This document shows, piece by piece, positions 1 through 11,826 of a DNA stretch of 64,000 nt. The stretch is from the NCBI GenBank assembly GCA_028023455.1, contig JAQFVV010006306.1:1-64000 (forward strand), given 5' to 3'. How positions within the stretch are numbered: position 1 is the first letter of the stretch; the number at the start of each line of letters is the position of its first letter. Both the position numbers and the translations under genes were made by a program. This DNA comes from Epiperipatus broadwayi (Eukaryota > Onychophora > Udeonychophora > Euonychophora > Peripatidae). The notes below the pieces were generated by a model. The model was not told the DNA's origin, ran no database searches, and saw nothing but the letters and a program-made list of their open reading frames with translations.

Positions 1-2610
1 TGCTATTAGAAATAGCTAAGTGAATATAGACGCTCTCAAAATCGTTTTTAAAATTATTAGAGAGTATTTTAGAAATAATTTATAAAAGTTTATCGATAAA
101 TATGCAGTGTTAATTTGTTATAGTTCCCTATTGATCGTTTCCTTATTAAAGCTCAATTTACTATTAAACAATCATGAGGACATCATATAAGGATAAAATG
201 TGTTGGAGACTTTATACTGAAAATTTAACAAATGCTGGATTGACTAGCAGAGTTATTAGATGCCTAAAAGTAATACGTTGGACTTTGTATAAATTTAAAA
301 GCTAATGATAGTTAATTTTTTAAAATAGAAATTTGAAAAAATGAGAAATACTTCTTTATGAAGCAAGTATTTGTAAATTCTAAATTTAAATATATCTTGG
401 TAAAGATATAATATATAACAGTAATTGTATAAATATTTGCCTTGTTAAGTCTTTATGGTATAAAAGACTAAATTCTGACAATTTTAAAAGGCAAATAAAT
501 TGGAGATGTAATAAGTAAAGAAATACTTATAAGTCAAATTATGATAGTATTAAAGTCTAAACGCTGGTCGTATAGAAGACTCTAAAAATAATCTTACCTA
601 ATATTTGTTACGGAATTCGCAAATCAATTACATGTGGATATCCAAGTAAAGTTAGAAAATAATTAAATAAGAACTTCATAAATTATAGACTAATGCTAAA
701 AAATAATAACTTTAAAATAATTTTCATATAAAAAAATGAACCTGGATCCTATAAACTATTTTTTTTAATTATTATTTTATTTTATGGTAAAACTAACTTT
801 GACTTTATTTTTAAAAAAAAAAAAAACATTTTCATTTATTTTATAAAAACTTTTAAAAACAGGTGATGTACCGGAAAAGGAAGTAATGTTTAGTGAAAAC
901 TTGTGCCTAGGAAAAAGAACAATGACAACTGGATGAAAACACCGTTGGATGTTATGTAATATTTTTATTTATTAACTAACATAAATATTTCATTAATCAT
1001 TGATTTATTAAAGATAGGAAAGGTACATTTACATTTTTTTTAAATAATAACTAAATACTAATATAACTTTTATTGCATAAAGTTTATTTTATAATTATAC
1101 AACACGTAATATTTTAAAGAATAATTGTTGAGTGTAAATGTGAAATTATTTTGTAAAACTGGAATCCTGGAGGACATCGTGACGGACTGTACATTGAAGT
1201 ATTATTTATGGTAAAATTGTGTAATAATAATAATGATTTGATGTATTTACTATGTTTTCTTTAGATCAACCAAATGTTATATGATTATTGAATGAATGGA
1301 TTAATGTTTAAATAATATACACGCACAAGATTAATAATAGCAGTTTTATTTTAATATGCATATTTTAAATTGATGATATAAATTTAGTATAACGTAATAT
1401 GAGAACCTAGAAATAATTATATGATTCTTTCGTGAATAAATTTTAATGTTTTGTTACAATATTAGAAATCAGATTTATTATACTAGTGTAAGTTATTTAT
1501 TTTTTATTTTCAAGTTAGTGAGAAGTATATAAAGTCTATATTTTTTTTTATTTTTTATTTTTATTAGATAAGTGAGTTAATTTTACATAGAAATTTATAT
1601 CTTGATTGCAGGCTTATTATAAATAGATGATGAGGTATAAGAGAGTTTGGATCGTTATTATTATTTTTTTTTTGTTTTTTTTTTTGAAATTGGTCATTTG
1701 TTTTTTATGAAATTAGATAAGGTTAAAATGATATTTGTAGATAGAAGTTTATTAGGAGGAAATAGGAATAACAAGTAAAGGTAATGATTTAAAATGGAAA
1801 AGAATCATAGAATTTTATTTAACATTATACTTTATAAAAGGTGAAATTATTGAATAATTTTAAAATATTTTTTTTTTTTTTAAAGTACATATACGTATTG
1901 CATATTTTAATAAGACATGTAGTATGACATTATATCGGAATGAAATAAACAGTGATAGTCAATAATTGTTATTATACTACAAAGTTATATCAATTTATAC
2001 ATTAATTAATATTTGAGTCATACTGATAATAAATGTAATACAGCCTTGTACATTATAATATAAATAACAGTAGGACTTAAGTGAAATAACATTTAAATTA
2101 TTAAAGTTAGTTTATTTACATACATGCTACATGAATGATATCTTACATAAAATCTTTTCTTATATTAATTGATAATAAGTAATGTTTATGTAAATTAAAG
2201 TCATAAACTTAATTGAATTTTATTAATAAAACATTTTCTGAAATGTATAAATTATTTACTTATGGTTATGGAAATAGTAACAGTGTAAAACTTGTATTAT
2301 TATTTTTTTTTCTTATTTTTGTTTATTTTCTTTAATTCCATTTAAATGTAAATAGTGTAAATAAATTATTTGTTAAAGTTGATATAAATAAATTTGTTAA
2401 GTTGTTTAAAAGATGTGTTGAATTCATTATTTTACACCACAGCATTTGACAACAGATAATTTGAATAAACATAATATTTGCACAATATGAATTTATTATT
2501 TTATTATTTGAGTAAGAAACACAATATTTTCTTAATATAATTTATAGAAATTGATTGACATTAACATATGATATTACAATGGTCATAAAGTAAGACGTGT
2601 GCTCACACTT
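1..2610. other. AT-rich non-coding DNA, no gene seen
   Basis: About 2.6 kb of very AT-rich sequence with many A/T homopolymers. I found no convincing reading frame, zinc finger, reverse-transcriptase motif, tRNA box or tandem array. A 12-base stretch at 2,593-2,604 matches part of the Illumina read-2 adapter and sits just outside the palindrome that follows. Confidence 0.6.
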
Positions 2611-2698
2611 CTTTAAATCCGCAGAAGTACTTTCGGTTACTTTCAAACCTGCCTCAACTGCTATTAAATTCAAAAACTAAAAGCGGAAGCAAACGTCA

Positions 2699-3316
2699 TC
2701 AATTCAAATTCCACGAATCTCGTATTTTAATGTTAGAAGCTTGTCGATTTATCAAATGTGTTTTATTCCTGTTTATAAAAATTGCCTCTTTAATTTTTCT
2801 TTTACTATGGTTTCTCTCTTCATGAAGAATTTTCACATTTTCAAAATTAAATTTAAATTTATGTTTACATGTTTTTTCATGATCAAAGAAAACTGAAGAA
2901 GATATTAAATCACCATTATTTTTATTTTTTACACGCTTATATAACAATTCGTGTTCCTTCAATCTTTTCTCAATGTTGCACCTAGATTCACCTATATATG
3001 ATAGCATACAATCACAAAAAATTTGATATATGACATTACTTTTTTGCTTGATAGGTATGACATCCTTAGAATTATTAACTAATTTGTTAATATTGTTTGG
3101 AACGTAGAATGAAACATTAAATACATTCTTATATAAATCCTTAAAAAATTTTACTTGTGGATTTGAAATAAATGGAATAGATATCCATTTTTTATTATTA
3201 ATCTTCATTTCTTTTAAATTATAATTTTTTTTAAATTGACTTAAAGTATTGTTTATTTGTTCCATTTTATAACCAACATCAAGCAATTCCTTGGCAAATA
3301 TCTCAATATTTTTCAA
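2699..3316 (-). CDS. PLE C-terminal fragment, GIY-YIG endonuclease (left copy)
   Basis: The open frame has 205 codons. Residues about 95-180 form a GIY-YIG nuclease domain: IYQ at 96-98, YIG at 107-109, an Arg at 112 and a Glu at 177 in the position of the catalytic acid. Cys101 and Cys103 lie between the two halves of the signature, with His146, Cys150 and His152 further on; cysteines inside GIY-YIG plus distal histidines are typical of Penelope-like elements. Residues 30-95 resemble the linker between PLE reverse transcriptase and endonuclease. The reverse transcriptase is absent, so this cannot be an autonomous element. The first residues come from the palindrome centre, so the start codon is probably fortuitous. 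Confidence 0.8.
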   Translation of the reverse strand: MKNIEIFAKELLDVGYKMEQINNTLSQFKKNYNLKEMKINNKKWISIPFISNPQVKFFKDLYKNVFNVSFYVPNNINKLVNNSKDVIPIKQKSNVIYQIFCDCMLSYIGESRCNIEKRLKEHELLYKRVKNKNNGDLISSSVFFDHEKTCKHKFKFNFENVKILHEERNHSKRKIKEAIFINRNKTHLINRQASNIKIRDSWNLN

Positions 3317-3926
3317 TTTAGATTTTTTGCCAAGGCACGTGCTTGATGTTGGTTATAAAATGGAACAAATAAACAATACTTTAAGTCAATTTAAAAAAAA
3401 TTATAATTTAAAAGAAATGAAGATTAATAATAAAAAATGGATATCTATTCCATTTATTTCAAATCCACAAGTAAAATTTTTTAAGGATTTATATAAGAAT
3501 GTATTTAATGTTTCATTCTACGTTCCAAACAATATTAACAAATTAGTTAATAATTCTAAGGATGTCATACCTATCAAGCAAAAAAGTAATGTCATATATC
3601 AAATTTTTTGTGATTGTATGCTATCATATATAGGTGAATCTAGGTGCAACATTGAGAAAAGATTGAAGGAACACGAATTGTTATATAAGCGTGTAAAAAA
3701 TAAAAATAATGGTGATTTAATATCTTCTTCAGTTTTCTTTGATCATGAAAAAACATGTAAACATAAATTTAAATTTAATTTTGAAAATGTGAAAATTCTT
3801 CATGAAGAGAGAAACCATAGTAAAAGAAAAATTAAAGAGGCAATTTTTATAAACAGGAATAAAACACATTTGATAAATCGACAAGCTTCTAACATTAAAA
3901 TACGAGATTCGTGGAATTTGAATTGA
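3291..3926 (+). CDS. PLE C-terminal fragment, GIY-YIG endonuclease (right copy)
   Basis: The open frame has 211 codons. From residue about 18 it is identical to the left copy on the opposite strand, including the IYQ...YIG core, the CxC between them, the Arg following YIG and the distal Glu. Only the first ~17 residues differ, because they are read out of the palindrome centre. That this frame is uninterrupted probably reflects recent origin (or conversion between arms) rather than function. The element's 3' untranslated end is short: the shared sequence stops about 88 bp after the stop codon. Confidence 0.8.
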   Translation: MANISIFFNLDFLPRHVLDVGYKMEQINNTLSQFKKNYNLKEMKINNKKWISIPFISNPQVKFFKDLYKNVFNVSFYVPNNINKLVNNSKDVIPIKQKSNVIYQIFCDCMLSYIGESRCNIEKRLKEHELLYKRVKNKNNGDLISSSVFFDHEKTCKHKFKFNFENVKILHEERNHSKRKIKEAIFINRNKTHLINRQASNIKIRDSWNLN

Positions 3927-4169
3927 TGACGTTTGCTTCCGCTTTTAGTTTTTGAATTTAATAGCAGTTGAGGCAGGTTTGAAAGTAACCGAAAGTACTT
4001 CTGCGGATTTAAAGATTGTTTGAATTGTTTATAAACCGTTTAAAAATATTATTTCAATTATAATTACAATATTATTTTTAATTAACGGATATTTTTATTT
4101 ATTTTACATATATATATATATATTTTATTTATTTTTTTAATATTGAAATATAATTAGATAAGATATTAT

Positions 4170-4356
4170 ATTATTTTATCTCGGCGTCTCCGCTGAGCTA
4201 GTGACAATGGGCTAACGATCTAAATATGTAAATAAAGTGGAATCCTAACAATGCGTATCTGCCTACTTTATAAATTTTTCTAGGCTCAAATGCCTAGATG
4301 GCGCCTTTTTGGTAGTGCGGTGCTTGTGCGATGCGACCTACTCCCATTCGTTTGGA
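4170..4356 (+). mobile_element. inverted LTR 3'-end fragment
   Basis: This segment is the reverse complement of 6,371-6,565 and is related to 9,760-9,951 and, inverted, to 43,009-43,165. Read on the plus strand it is the 3' end of the LTR family, including the AATAAA-containing block and the ggcgcc block. It lies in opposite orientation to the adjoining LTR body at 4,357-5,786, so the 3' LTR of that element has an inverted or replaced end. Confidence 0.6.
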
Positions 4357-5786
4357 TTAAAGTACCATTTATTTATGCACATATATATAAGATTTAAAAT
4401 TATTTTAGTATTAGTTTACATTTTAACATTTAACATTATTTTTAACTTTGATTTTTGACTTTAATTACTATTATATTCTAATTTTACATTTTAATTAAGT
4501 TTGCACAGATAGGATTATAAAAGCTTGTTATTAATATAGTTGCTATAGATGTAAGTTACATAGATTACACGGTTAAAAACATTCCAAAGTAAACATGATC
4601 GATCAAAATATAAAATTATTGATTACTGACAATTGCGGAGGGAAATTTATATGTAACTTAATAGTATTCACCATAAGATACTTGCATTGTCACTCCATAA
4701 CTTAAAAGACATCTGAATAAATACATTTTAGATACTCACCGTAAGGTATCATTATTTATCGAATGTCTATATATTTTGATCAAATATGAAAACCAAAATA
4801 TAATTAACCGTAAACGAATCCATGTAAGCGTCTATAAACAACTTAAAATGTAATGCATTTAATAATTTCTCCAATAAAATATTACTAAGCACATAAAAAT
4901 ATTAAAGGGAAATGATTCTTTTCACAATCGGGAAAGATATAAAAATTAACCATTATTAATTTGATTTTAAACTTACAAAAAGTCAGATAAGAGTCCATTT
5001 TAAAATAAGTCGGCTTGTTTATTAATTTGTTCAACTTGATGAAGTTCTTGATTATTTAAAAAATTTTTAAGTTCATTGTTAACAGCCTAGGAAGAGGAGT
5101 CCAGGTTCTTGTTTTTTCCATGGAGTCCTTGTTTGAAACTTCTGGCCAGATGTTCCGGAGGCATAGCATTAGCTAGTCTTTCGAGTATCTAAAATCAGTT
5201 CATTTTAAATATAGAGAGAGTCGTGTGATATTGCGTCTCTATCACTCACTCTCAAAACAGAAAAACAGCTGGAATTTTACCCCATACTCAATATTGCTCC
5301 TTTTTTATATTATCCACAAGGATTCACTGAACAAAGCGTCACTAATCTGTTTTTACGTTATGGTCCGGGCCAAGCCTTAGTGCTTCCATTTGTCAAGCTA
5401 AAATCTCTTTCTTCTCTCTTACCCAACTTTCCCATCTGACTTTTTAATTAAACAGTTTTTAGATAATTAATAAACAATCATTTCCCTTTTATAGATTACA
5501 GAATTAATTAATACCTGTTTTTATTTTAACTTACGTTATTTATTAAAATATTTTATATTTCTAATCGATTTTTATTAAAAAAAATACATTCAAACTCCCT
5601 TTTTTTTTTTGTTTATGAAAAAAAAAAATTTTTTAAAGTTTAACATCTGTGCGAATATATATATTTAACAACATTTTAATTTTAGCGTCTAGTTTTTTTA
5701 TAGATTTTTAATACATTTATTTTTATTTGCGAACTTTTAAGTTTTTATTTTAAATAAATGTAACGACATATTTATATATCGTTACA
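4357..5786 (-). mobile_element. LTR of Ty3/Gypsy-type element (probable 3' LTR, truncated)
   Basis: Homologous to 7,290-8,225 and 43,900-45,062 in the same orientation. On the minus strand it opens with TGTAACG at 5,786, matching the CGTTACA end seen at 9,951; TGTAACG...CGTTACA is a common Gypsy LTR border. There are no coding motifs inside. Together with 5,787-6,370 and 6,371-8,225 it fits a non-autonomous LTR element read on the minus strand. Confidence 0.6.
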
Positions 5787-6370
5787 TATCAGTAAACTTC
5801 CTCAAAAAAAAAAACATTAAAAAAAAAAAAAGAATTTACTTAGTGTTAGTAATTACGTTATACAAATTTGTTATATATGAAATTTCAAAAGGACAAAACT
5901 TTTTTTTTTTTAAAAGACAAAACAGTAATTACAAATATAATGATAAAAAAAAAGTTGACTGATGATTTCCTACTACCAGCTAAATTTCTGCCCCCTCCCT
6001 TCCAAGTTTCATTTCTCCTACCTTTAAGTATTATTTAGGCAAGTTGAACGATTAGATTTTAATTTAACAAGACTTTTTTTTTTTTTTAAAAAAAGTTATG
6101 ATTTATAATTATTATTACGTTTTATTTATTACTTTTTATTCCCTCGTATTTTCTTTACATATGCGCAATTTTTCTTACTGGCAGCACTTTTACACAAAAT
6201 TCATAACTTTATATAATACAAACAATATATCTTGATTTCAGAAAAACATTACGGGCTTCATTTATTTTTAACATTCTCAGGGCACTCGGTGGCTTATTCA
6301 AGATAGGAAATTTCAGCATCAATTCCCCTTCTCAGGGTCAACTTCTGAGGTTACACTTGGGACGCCAATT
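5787..6370 (-). mobile_element. short LTR-element interior with primer-binding-site-like sequence
   Basis: This ~580-bp stretch separates two LTR copies in the same orientation. It has no gag or pol frame. At 6,354-6,367, read on the minus strand, the sequence TGGCGTCCCAAGTG begins two bases after the LTR end. That is the expected place and TGG start of a tRNA primer-binding site. The interior is too short for an autonomous element, so this looks like a gutted (LARD- or TRIM-like) derivative. Confidence 0.5.
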
Positions 6371-8225
6371 ATAACGATCCAAACAAAGTGGGAGATCGCA
6401 TCGCACCGCACCGCACTACCAAAGGGCGCCATCTAGGCATTTGAGCCTAGAAAAATTTATAAAGTAGGCAGATACGCGCTGTTAGGATTCCACTTTATTT
6501 ACATATTTAGATCGTTAGCCCATTGTCACTAGCTCAGTGGAGACGCAGAGATAAAAATCTATAAATCTTAGATCTTAAATATAAAGAATAAAATAATAAA
6601 AGCCACTGCCAGAAATTAACACAGAAAAAATATTTATTTACGCACATATAAAATCATTCTAAATTCGAGGAATAAGTTTAACATTTAGATTTTTATCTTA
6701 ATTTTTAATTTTACATTTAAAATAGCTTGCTATAATGTTTAATATTTTATTTAGAGGATCGAGTATGAATGGACTACATAGGTCTGCATTTGAAAGGAAA
6801 ATATTCTTCCCTGATTTAACCTTAGGCAACAAATTTCGCAATCAACTGGTGCCAATCCATCTGATACATTCATGTATTCAATGTAGCATGATACGACAAC
6901 ACAAAATACTATATTGTCAGGAATGTACATCTGAACAATAAGTAGAAATAGAGAAGACATTGACTCTCCACCAACAGGAATGTGACATCTGTGGGCAAGT
7001 AGCTCAATAAACTAAAAACTCCATAGGAATGGACTGCGGTCTTCTGCCGACTTACAAACCCATCCATAGGCAAACAGAGGGTGTGTGGCGTATATCTATA
7101 ATCCTGCCCGTGGCGGATCTCATACTACATTTACTAATTACACAAATATATCCAATCCATTGAACCAATTCAACTACGAAATGAATAACCTAAGATTACC
7201 CTCCCTTAATACAACTTTACAAAACTATATAGCCATTCGCGCCCGACTTAATTTTAACATTTATATACGTTCGCACAGAATTTATTTTAAAAATGTTGGG
7301 TATAGATCGATTACACAGATTCCACGGTCAAAAACATTTCAAAATAAACATAAGCGATCAAAATACAAAATTACTGATACCGACAATCGTAGAGGGAAAC
7401 TTATAAGTAACCCAATAGTATTCACCATAAGATACTTGCGTTGTCACCAATAACTTAAAAGACATCCGAATAAATACATTTTAGATACTCACCGTAAGGT
7501 ATCATTATTTATCGAATGTCTATATATTTTGATCAAATATGAAAACCAAAATCTAATTAACCGCAAACGAATCCATGCAAGCGTCTATAGACAACTTAAA
7601 TGTAATGCATTTAATAATTTCTCCAATAAAATATTACTACACCTAAAAATATTAAAAGGGAAATGATTCTTTTCACAATCGGGAAAGATATAAAATTAAC
7701 CATTATTAATTTGATTTAAACTTACAAAAAGTCAGATAAGAGTCCATTTTAAATAAGTCGGCTTGTTTATTAATTTGTTCAACTTGACGAAAGTTCTTGA
7801 TTATTTAAAGTTTTTTTAAGTTCATTGTTAACAGCTTACGGAAGAAGAGTCCAGGTTCTTGTTTTTCCACGGAGTCCTTGTTTGAAACCCGGTCAGATGT
7901 TCCGGAGGCAGCATTAGCTGGTTCCTTTCGGTATCACAATCAGTTCATTTTTTAAAATAGAGAGAGAGTGTGTGATATTGCGTCTCTATCACCACTCTCA
8001 AAACAAACAGCTGGAACTGCCCAATACTCAATATTTCTCCTTTTTATATTATCCACAAGGATTCACTGAACAAAATGTCACTAATCTGTTTTTCGTTATG
8101 GTCCGGGCCAAGCCTTAGTGCTTCCATTTGTCAAGCTAAAATCTCTTTCTTCTCTTATCTAACTTTCCATCTGACTTTTTGTAAGTTTAAATCAGCTATT
8201 AGATAATTAATAAACAATCATTGTC
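6371..8225 (-). mobile_element. LTR of Ty3/Gypsy-type element (probable 5' LTR)
   Basis: About 1.85 kb, and homologous along most of its length to 43,009-45,062. On the minus strand it ends in GGATCGTTATA (a mutated GGATCGTTACA) next to the primer-binding-site-like sequence. An AATAAA block near that end is where a polyadenylation signal is expected. The other end stops at about 8,225, short of the TGTAACG border, so the copy is truncated. Two small open frames inside (6,735-6,941 plus and 7,085-7,453 plus) show no recognisable domain and are probably chance. Confidence 0.6.
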
Positions 8226-8689
8226 AGCAAATGAAAACTTTTATTGATGACAGGAATGTTAATCTTCAATACCTGAATAAAGGTTTTGGAAATTTTAACT
8301 TAGGTGAAGGAAAATTAGGTTATTAAGATGATTATTATGATGTAACAGCTAGGTGTTAGTTTTGAGGGTATTTAAAAAAAGGTACAGTTCAATCCCTTCA
8401 GTTCTGATTAAGAAAGGAGGAGGAAAAATGAGCCATCGGTTCTACAGTTTAGGACATCTGAGAGGCGAATATATAGACAGTTTAAACAACCTAAGAATTT
8501 AAAATTTTGAGACAGTAAATTAAAAATTTCCAGATTTTAAAATACATTGTATTTTCTATCTGACCAACATTATTTATTAATTAGTTATAATTTTATTTAA
8601 TGTGCTCTTCCGATCTTATATATTTAAAATCATTTCCATTTATATTATTCATTTTTTGTTCTTTAAGTTTTATCATGATTTTTGTTTTT
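8226..8689. other. unrecognised sequence containing an adapter match
   Basis: No gene or repeat was recognised. Positions 8,601-8,616 read tgtgctcttccgatct, identical to the last 16 bases of the Illumina TruSeq read-2 adapter. The simplest reading is residual adapter at a join in the assembly, so sequence on its two sides may not be contiguous in the genome. Confidence 0.75.
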
Positions 8690-9951
8690 CGTTAAATTAA
8701 TTATATAAATGTTAAACTTAAGTCGGGCGTGAATGGCTGTATAGATTTGTAAAGTTATATTAGGGGAGGGTAATCTTAGGTTATTTGTTTCGTTGTTAAA
8801 TTGGGTCAATGGATTGGATATATTGATGTAGTTAGTAGATGTAGTCGGAGATTCGCTACTGGCAGAATCGTTTATATATATGCCGCACTCACCCGTTGGC
8901 CTATGAAAGGAATTATAAGACAGAGAACGCAGTTCCTTTCTATGGAGTTTTTTTTAATTGTTCTTCTCGTTAGATAGATGTAATATCCCTATCTGATGAG
9001 AGTCAATGTCTTTTCTTAATCTCTTTGGTGCTGCCGTATTCCGTATTACATTGAATACATCGATGTATCAGATGAATTGATGCCAGTTTGACTGAGAATT
9101 TTAGCCTAAGGTTAAATGGGGATAGAATGTTTTATTTTCAAATGCAAATTTATGTAATCAATTCATACTCGATCCTAAATAAAAATGCATTAAATTTAAG
9201 TTGTTTATAGACGCTTGCATGGATTGTTTATCGGTTAACTATGTTTTGTGTTTTCATATTTGATCAAAATATATATACATTCGATAAATAATGATACCTT
9301 ACGGTGAGTATCTAAAATGTATTTATTCGGATGTCTTTTAAGTTATTGGTGACAATGCAAGTATCTTATGGTGAATACTATTGGGTTACTTATAAATTTC
9401 CCTCTGCAATTGTCGGTACCAATGATTTTATATTTTGATCGTTTATGCTTATTTTGAAATGTTTTAACCGTTGTAATCTATGTAACCGATCTGTAATCAA
9501 CATTATTAAAACAAATTTTTTTTATAATGCCATCTGTGCGAACTTAATTAAAATGTAAACTTATAATATAATAGAAATTAAAATGTAAATTAAAATCTAA
9601 AGTAAAGTTAAAAATAATGTTAAATGTTAAAATGTAAAACTAATACTAAAATAATTTTAAATCTTATATATATGTGCATAAATAAATGTTTGTATGTTAA
9701 TTACTGGCAGTGGCTTATTTTATTCTTTTTTATATATACTCTTAGAGTATATTATTAAATCTCTGCTATTCCACTGAGCTAGTGACTTGGGCTAACGACC
9801 GGAATCAAAATTTAAAAAAAAAAAAAAAAAAAAATTTTTTTTTTTTTTTTACTTACGTATCTGCCTACTCTATAAATTTTTCTAGGTTCCAATGCCTAGA
9901 TGGCGCCCTGTAGTGCAGATTACGTAAGTCTACCTTCTCCGGATCGTTACA
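8690..9951 (+). mobile_element. rearranged LTR copy with permuted internal blocks
   Basis: Same family as the LTRs at 4.4-8.2 and 43-45 kb, in the opposite orientation, ending in GGATCGTTACA at 9,951. Two internal blocks lie in swapped order relative to the 6.4-kb and 43-kb copies. No primer-binding site follows the end, so it is a solo or partial LTR. A long A/T homopolymer tract interrupts it at about 9,813-9,850. Confidence 0.55.
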
Positions 9952-10334
9952 ATATATATATATGATTTTTTAAAATTAAACCACACACGCATATGGAGTT
10001 ACTCACATTTTTATTTCCCATGTGCAATATCTTTTATAAATATAATCTTCACACTACCACAGTTTTTTCTAAAATCATATAAATAAAGATACAATAAAAG
10101 ACAAATGATCCCAAAGATGCATTTTGTACTGAACCAGCACTCATCAGTTGGCCCAAGTCAGTATATCTCCAATCTATCTCTATTATATGTAAAGCATTTA
10201 TCAATAATAAATTATTAATTTATAATGTATTTGAAAACATAATGTGACAACTGTTCATAGCATTTTCTTCTCAATTCCTTCAAATCACCCTTTGTAAGGT
10301 GATGCATTGTGACTTCTCCTTAAACGGAGTCAGA
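9952..10334. other. non-coding, nothing recognised
   Basis: AT-rich sequence between the LTR copy and the 3' end of a LINE copy. I see no gene, repeat unit or RNA motif. Confidence 0.5.
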
Positions 10335-11650
10335 AATCTCTCAGCAGCTATGCTCAGAGAAACATGTTAGCCACTTTACCTTCCTTTTCCATTGTCCACC
10401 CTAAGTTTTCCTATAATTTGCTCCATCCCATTTCCACAACATAATCTTTGTCAACTCCATGACCTTCATATCTAAATCCCTCTTATCTTTCCCCAAACCT
10501 AGCATAAAAACCAATAACTCACTTTCTGTATAATCACTTTTTTCATATTTAATCTTCCATAACTTCATTATTTGTACCCTTTCTGCTTCCAAGTATTTAC
10601 ATTGAAGTAACAGATGCCTAATATTTTCTCTGCCTTCCTTACACAACTTGCAGACTAAATCACCCATATTTTTCCATTTACGTGTATATTCCCTTGTTGC
10701 TAAAGATCCCGTTCGAGCCTTAAACAATAAACTACTTTCCTTACTATTATCATAAATTAACTCACACCCAATGTTCGGTTTACTTCTATATATATTTAAA
10801 CTCATTTTACTCTCCATACTAGTTCTCCATCTCTCCAACTCCCTATTCTTTATTAATGCATCTATTCTTCTATCCTACTCCTTACCACTATAACACTCAA
10901 CAATCCTCCTAACACAATCATCCCACCTTTTGTACAAGTATACCGACATAAATTCTTTATCCAAATCTTCTGCATACCGCATTACCTTTCTCACCCATCT
11001 TGTTGCCTGTCCTTTACTTGTAACCCAATTAAATACTATTTTGGCTATTCTTTTATTATCCATAAACTGCAATCTACCAAACATTTTCAATTTGCTTTTT
11101 GCATCCCTCATATAAAAACTTGACCATCCCATTTCTCCTTGAATTACCTCCTTTGCTGTTCACACCTCAGCATCTAATGCATGTCTTCCTACTTCCCTTT
11201 GTACTTTTTCTAAGCAATCTAAAACCCCTTTACTAACACATAACGCATCATTGCCATATGTTAACCCTGCTACTGCCACTCCCTTCCATACAATTCTAGC
11301 TACATCATATTTATTATATGAAAACACTGTTAATTTCTTTATCAATCCCTTTCTTTTCTTTGCTTCATTTATCAATTTTTTCTCCCATTCATCCAAGCAA
11401 TTTTTCTTATTACTCAAGATGATTCCCAAATAACTATATCTATTCACCACACTTAACTTTATATCCCCCAATAAGAAATCTTTGTCTTCTCTTTCCCCAG
11501 TATTCACCATCATTATATTTGATTTTTCTTCCCTAAATTTAATCCCCATGTCTTTACCCACCCTTGCGCATGTCCTCAGCATAACTTCCATATCTTCTCT
11601 TCTTTCTGCACACAAAAAGACATCATCCGCAAAAAAAAAGATGTAAAGAT
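10335..11650 (-). mobile_element. LINE-A copy 1, 5'-truncated at the reverse-transcriptase FADD motif
   Basis: It carries the second half of the family's ORF2 from FADD to the C-terminus, and a 3' segment (about 10,335-10,400) shared with copy 2 at 17.75 kb. The coding limit at about 11,645 falls just upstream of FADD, consistent with 5' truncation during target-primed reverse transcription. A short inverted pair (gccctctgt...acagagggc, 11,662-11,714) lies just beyond. It sits head to head with the plus-strand copy at 11.8 kb. Confidence 0.75.
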
Positions 11651-11660
11651 ATTTCAGCAA
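10401..11660 (-). pseudogene. LINE-A ORF2 C-terminal half (RT thumb and CCHC finger)
   Basis: Three consecutive frames (11,660-11,160, 11,132-10,875, 10,838-10,401) read as one protein with only a few interruptions. The first opens with FFFADDVFLCAERREDM, the catalytic FADD of a non-LTR reverse transcriptase, and continues into the thumb/connection region. The last frame has VCKLCKEGRENIRHLLLQC, a CCHC-type zinc knuckle usual at the C-terminus of APE-class LINE ORF2 proteins. The translation is closely similar to 17,918-18,724. The clade is not certain: CR1/Jockey/I-like groups share this architecture. It lacks the endonuclease and the RT fingers and palm start, so it is inactive. Confidence 0.75.
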
Positions 11661-11826
11661 CGCCCTCTGTCAATAAAAAATAAGTTCAGACTTTATAATT
11701 TATCCACAGAGGGCCTTGCTACATGCGATAAGGGTTTTCATTTGAAATGTTTAAATAAGACTAGGAAGAGTGTAAAAGGTGTATGCTTGTGTAGATTATG
11801 TATAAATGTGATATAAAGGTGAAAAA

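Larger units (their letters stand above)
2611..4014. mobile_element. Penelope-like element 3' ends arranged as a head-to-head palindrome
   Basis: Two inverted arms of about 689 bp (2,611-3,299 and 3,327-4,014) flank a centre of about 27 bp. Each arm encodes the same C-terminal part of a PLE protein reading outwards. The two translations agree residue for residue over the shared ~190 aa, so the arms are nearly identical. The outer limits are the matching blocks ctttaaatccgcag and its complement. No reverse-transcriptase domain is present, so both copies are 5'-truncated. Inverted or partial tandem copies are a known PLE habit. A chimeric library or assembly foldback would look similar. Confidence 0.8.

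Noticed and set aside
6735-7453. Open frames inside the LTR copy (68, 69 and 122 codons)
   Set aside because: They lie in sequence conserved between non-coding LTR copies, the frames are not kept in the 43-kb copy, and there is no domain.
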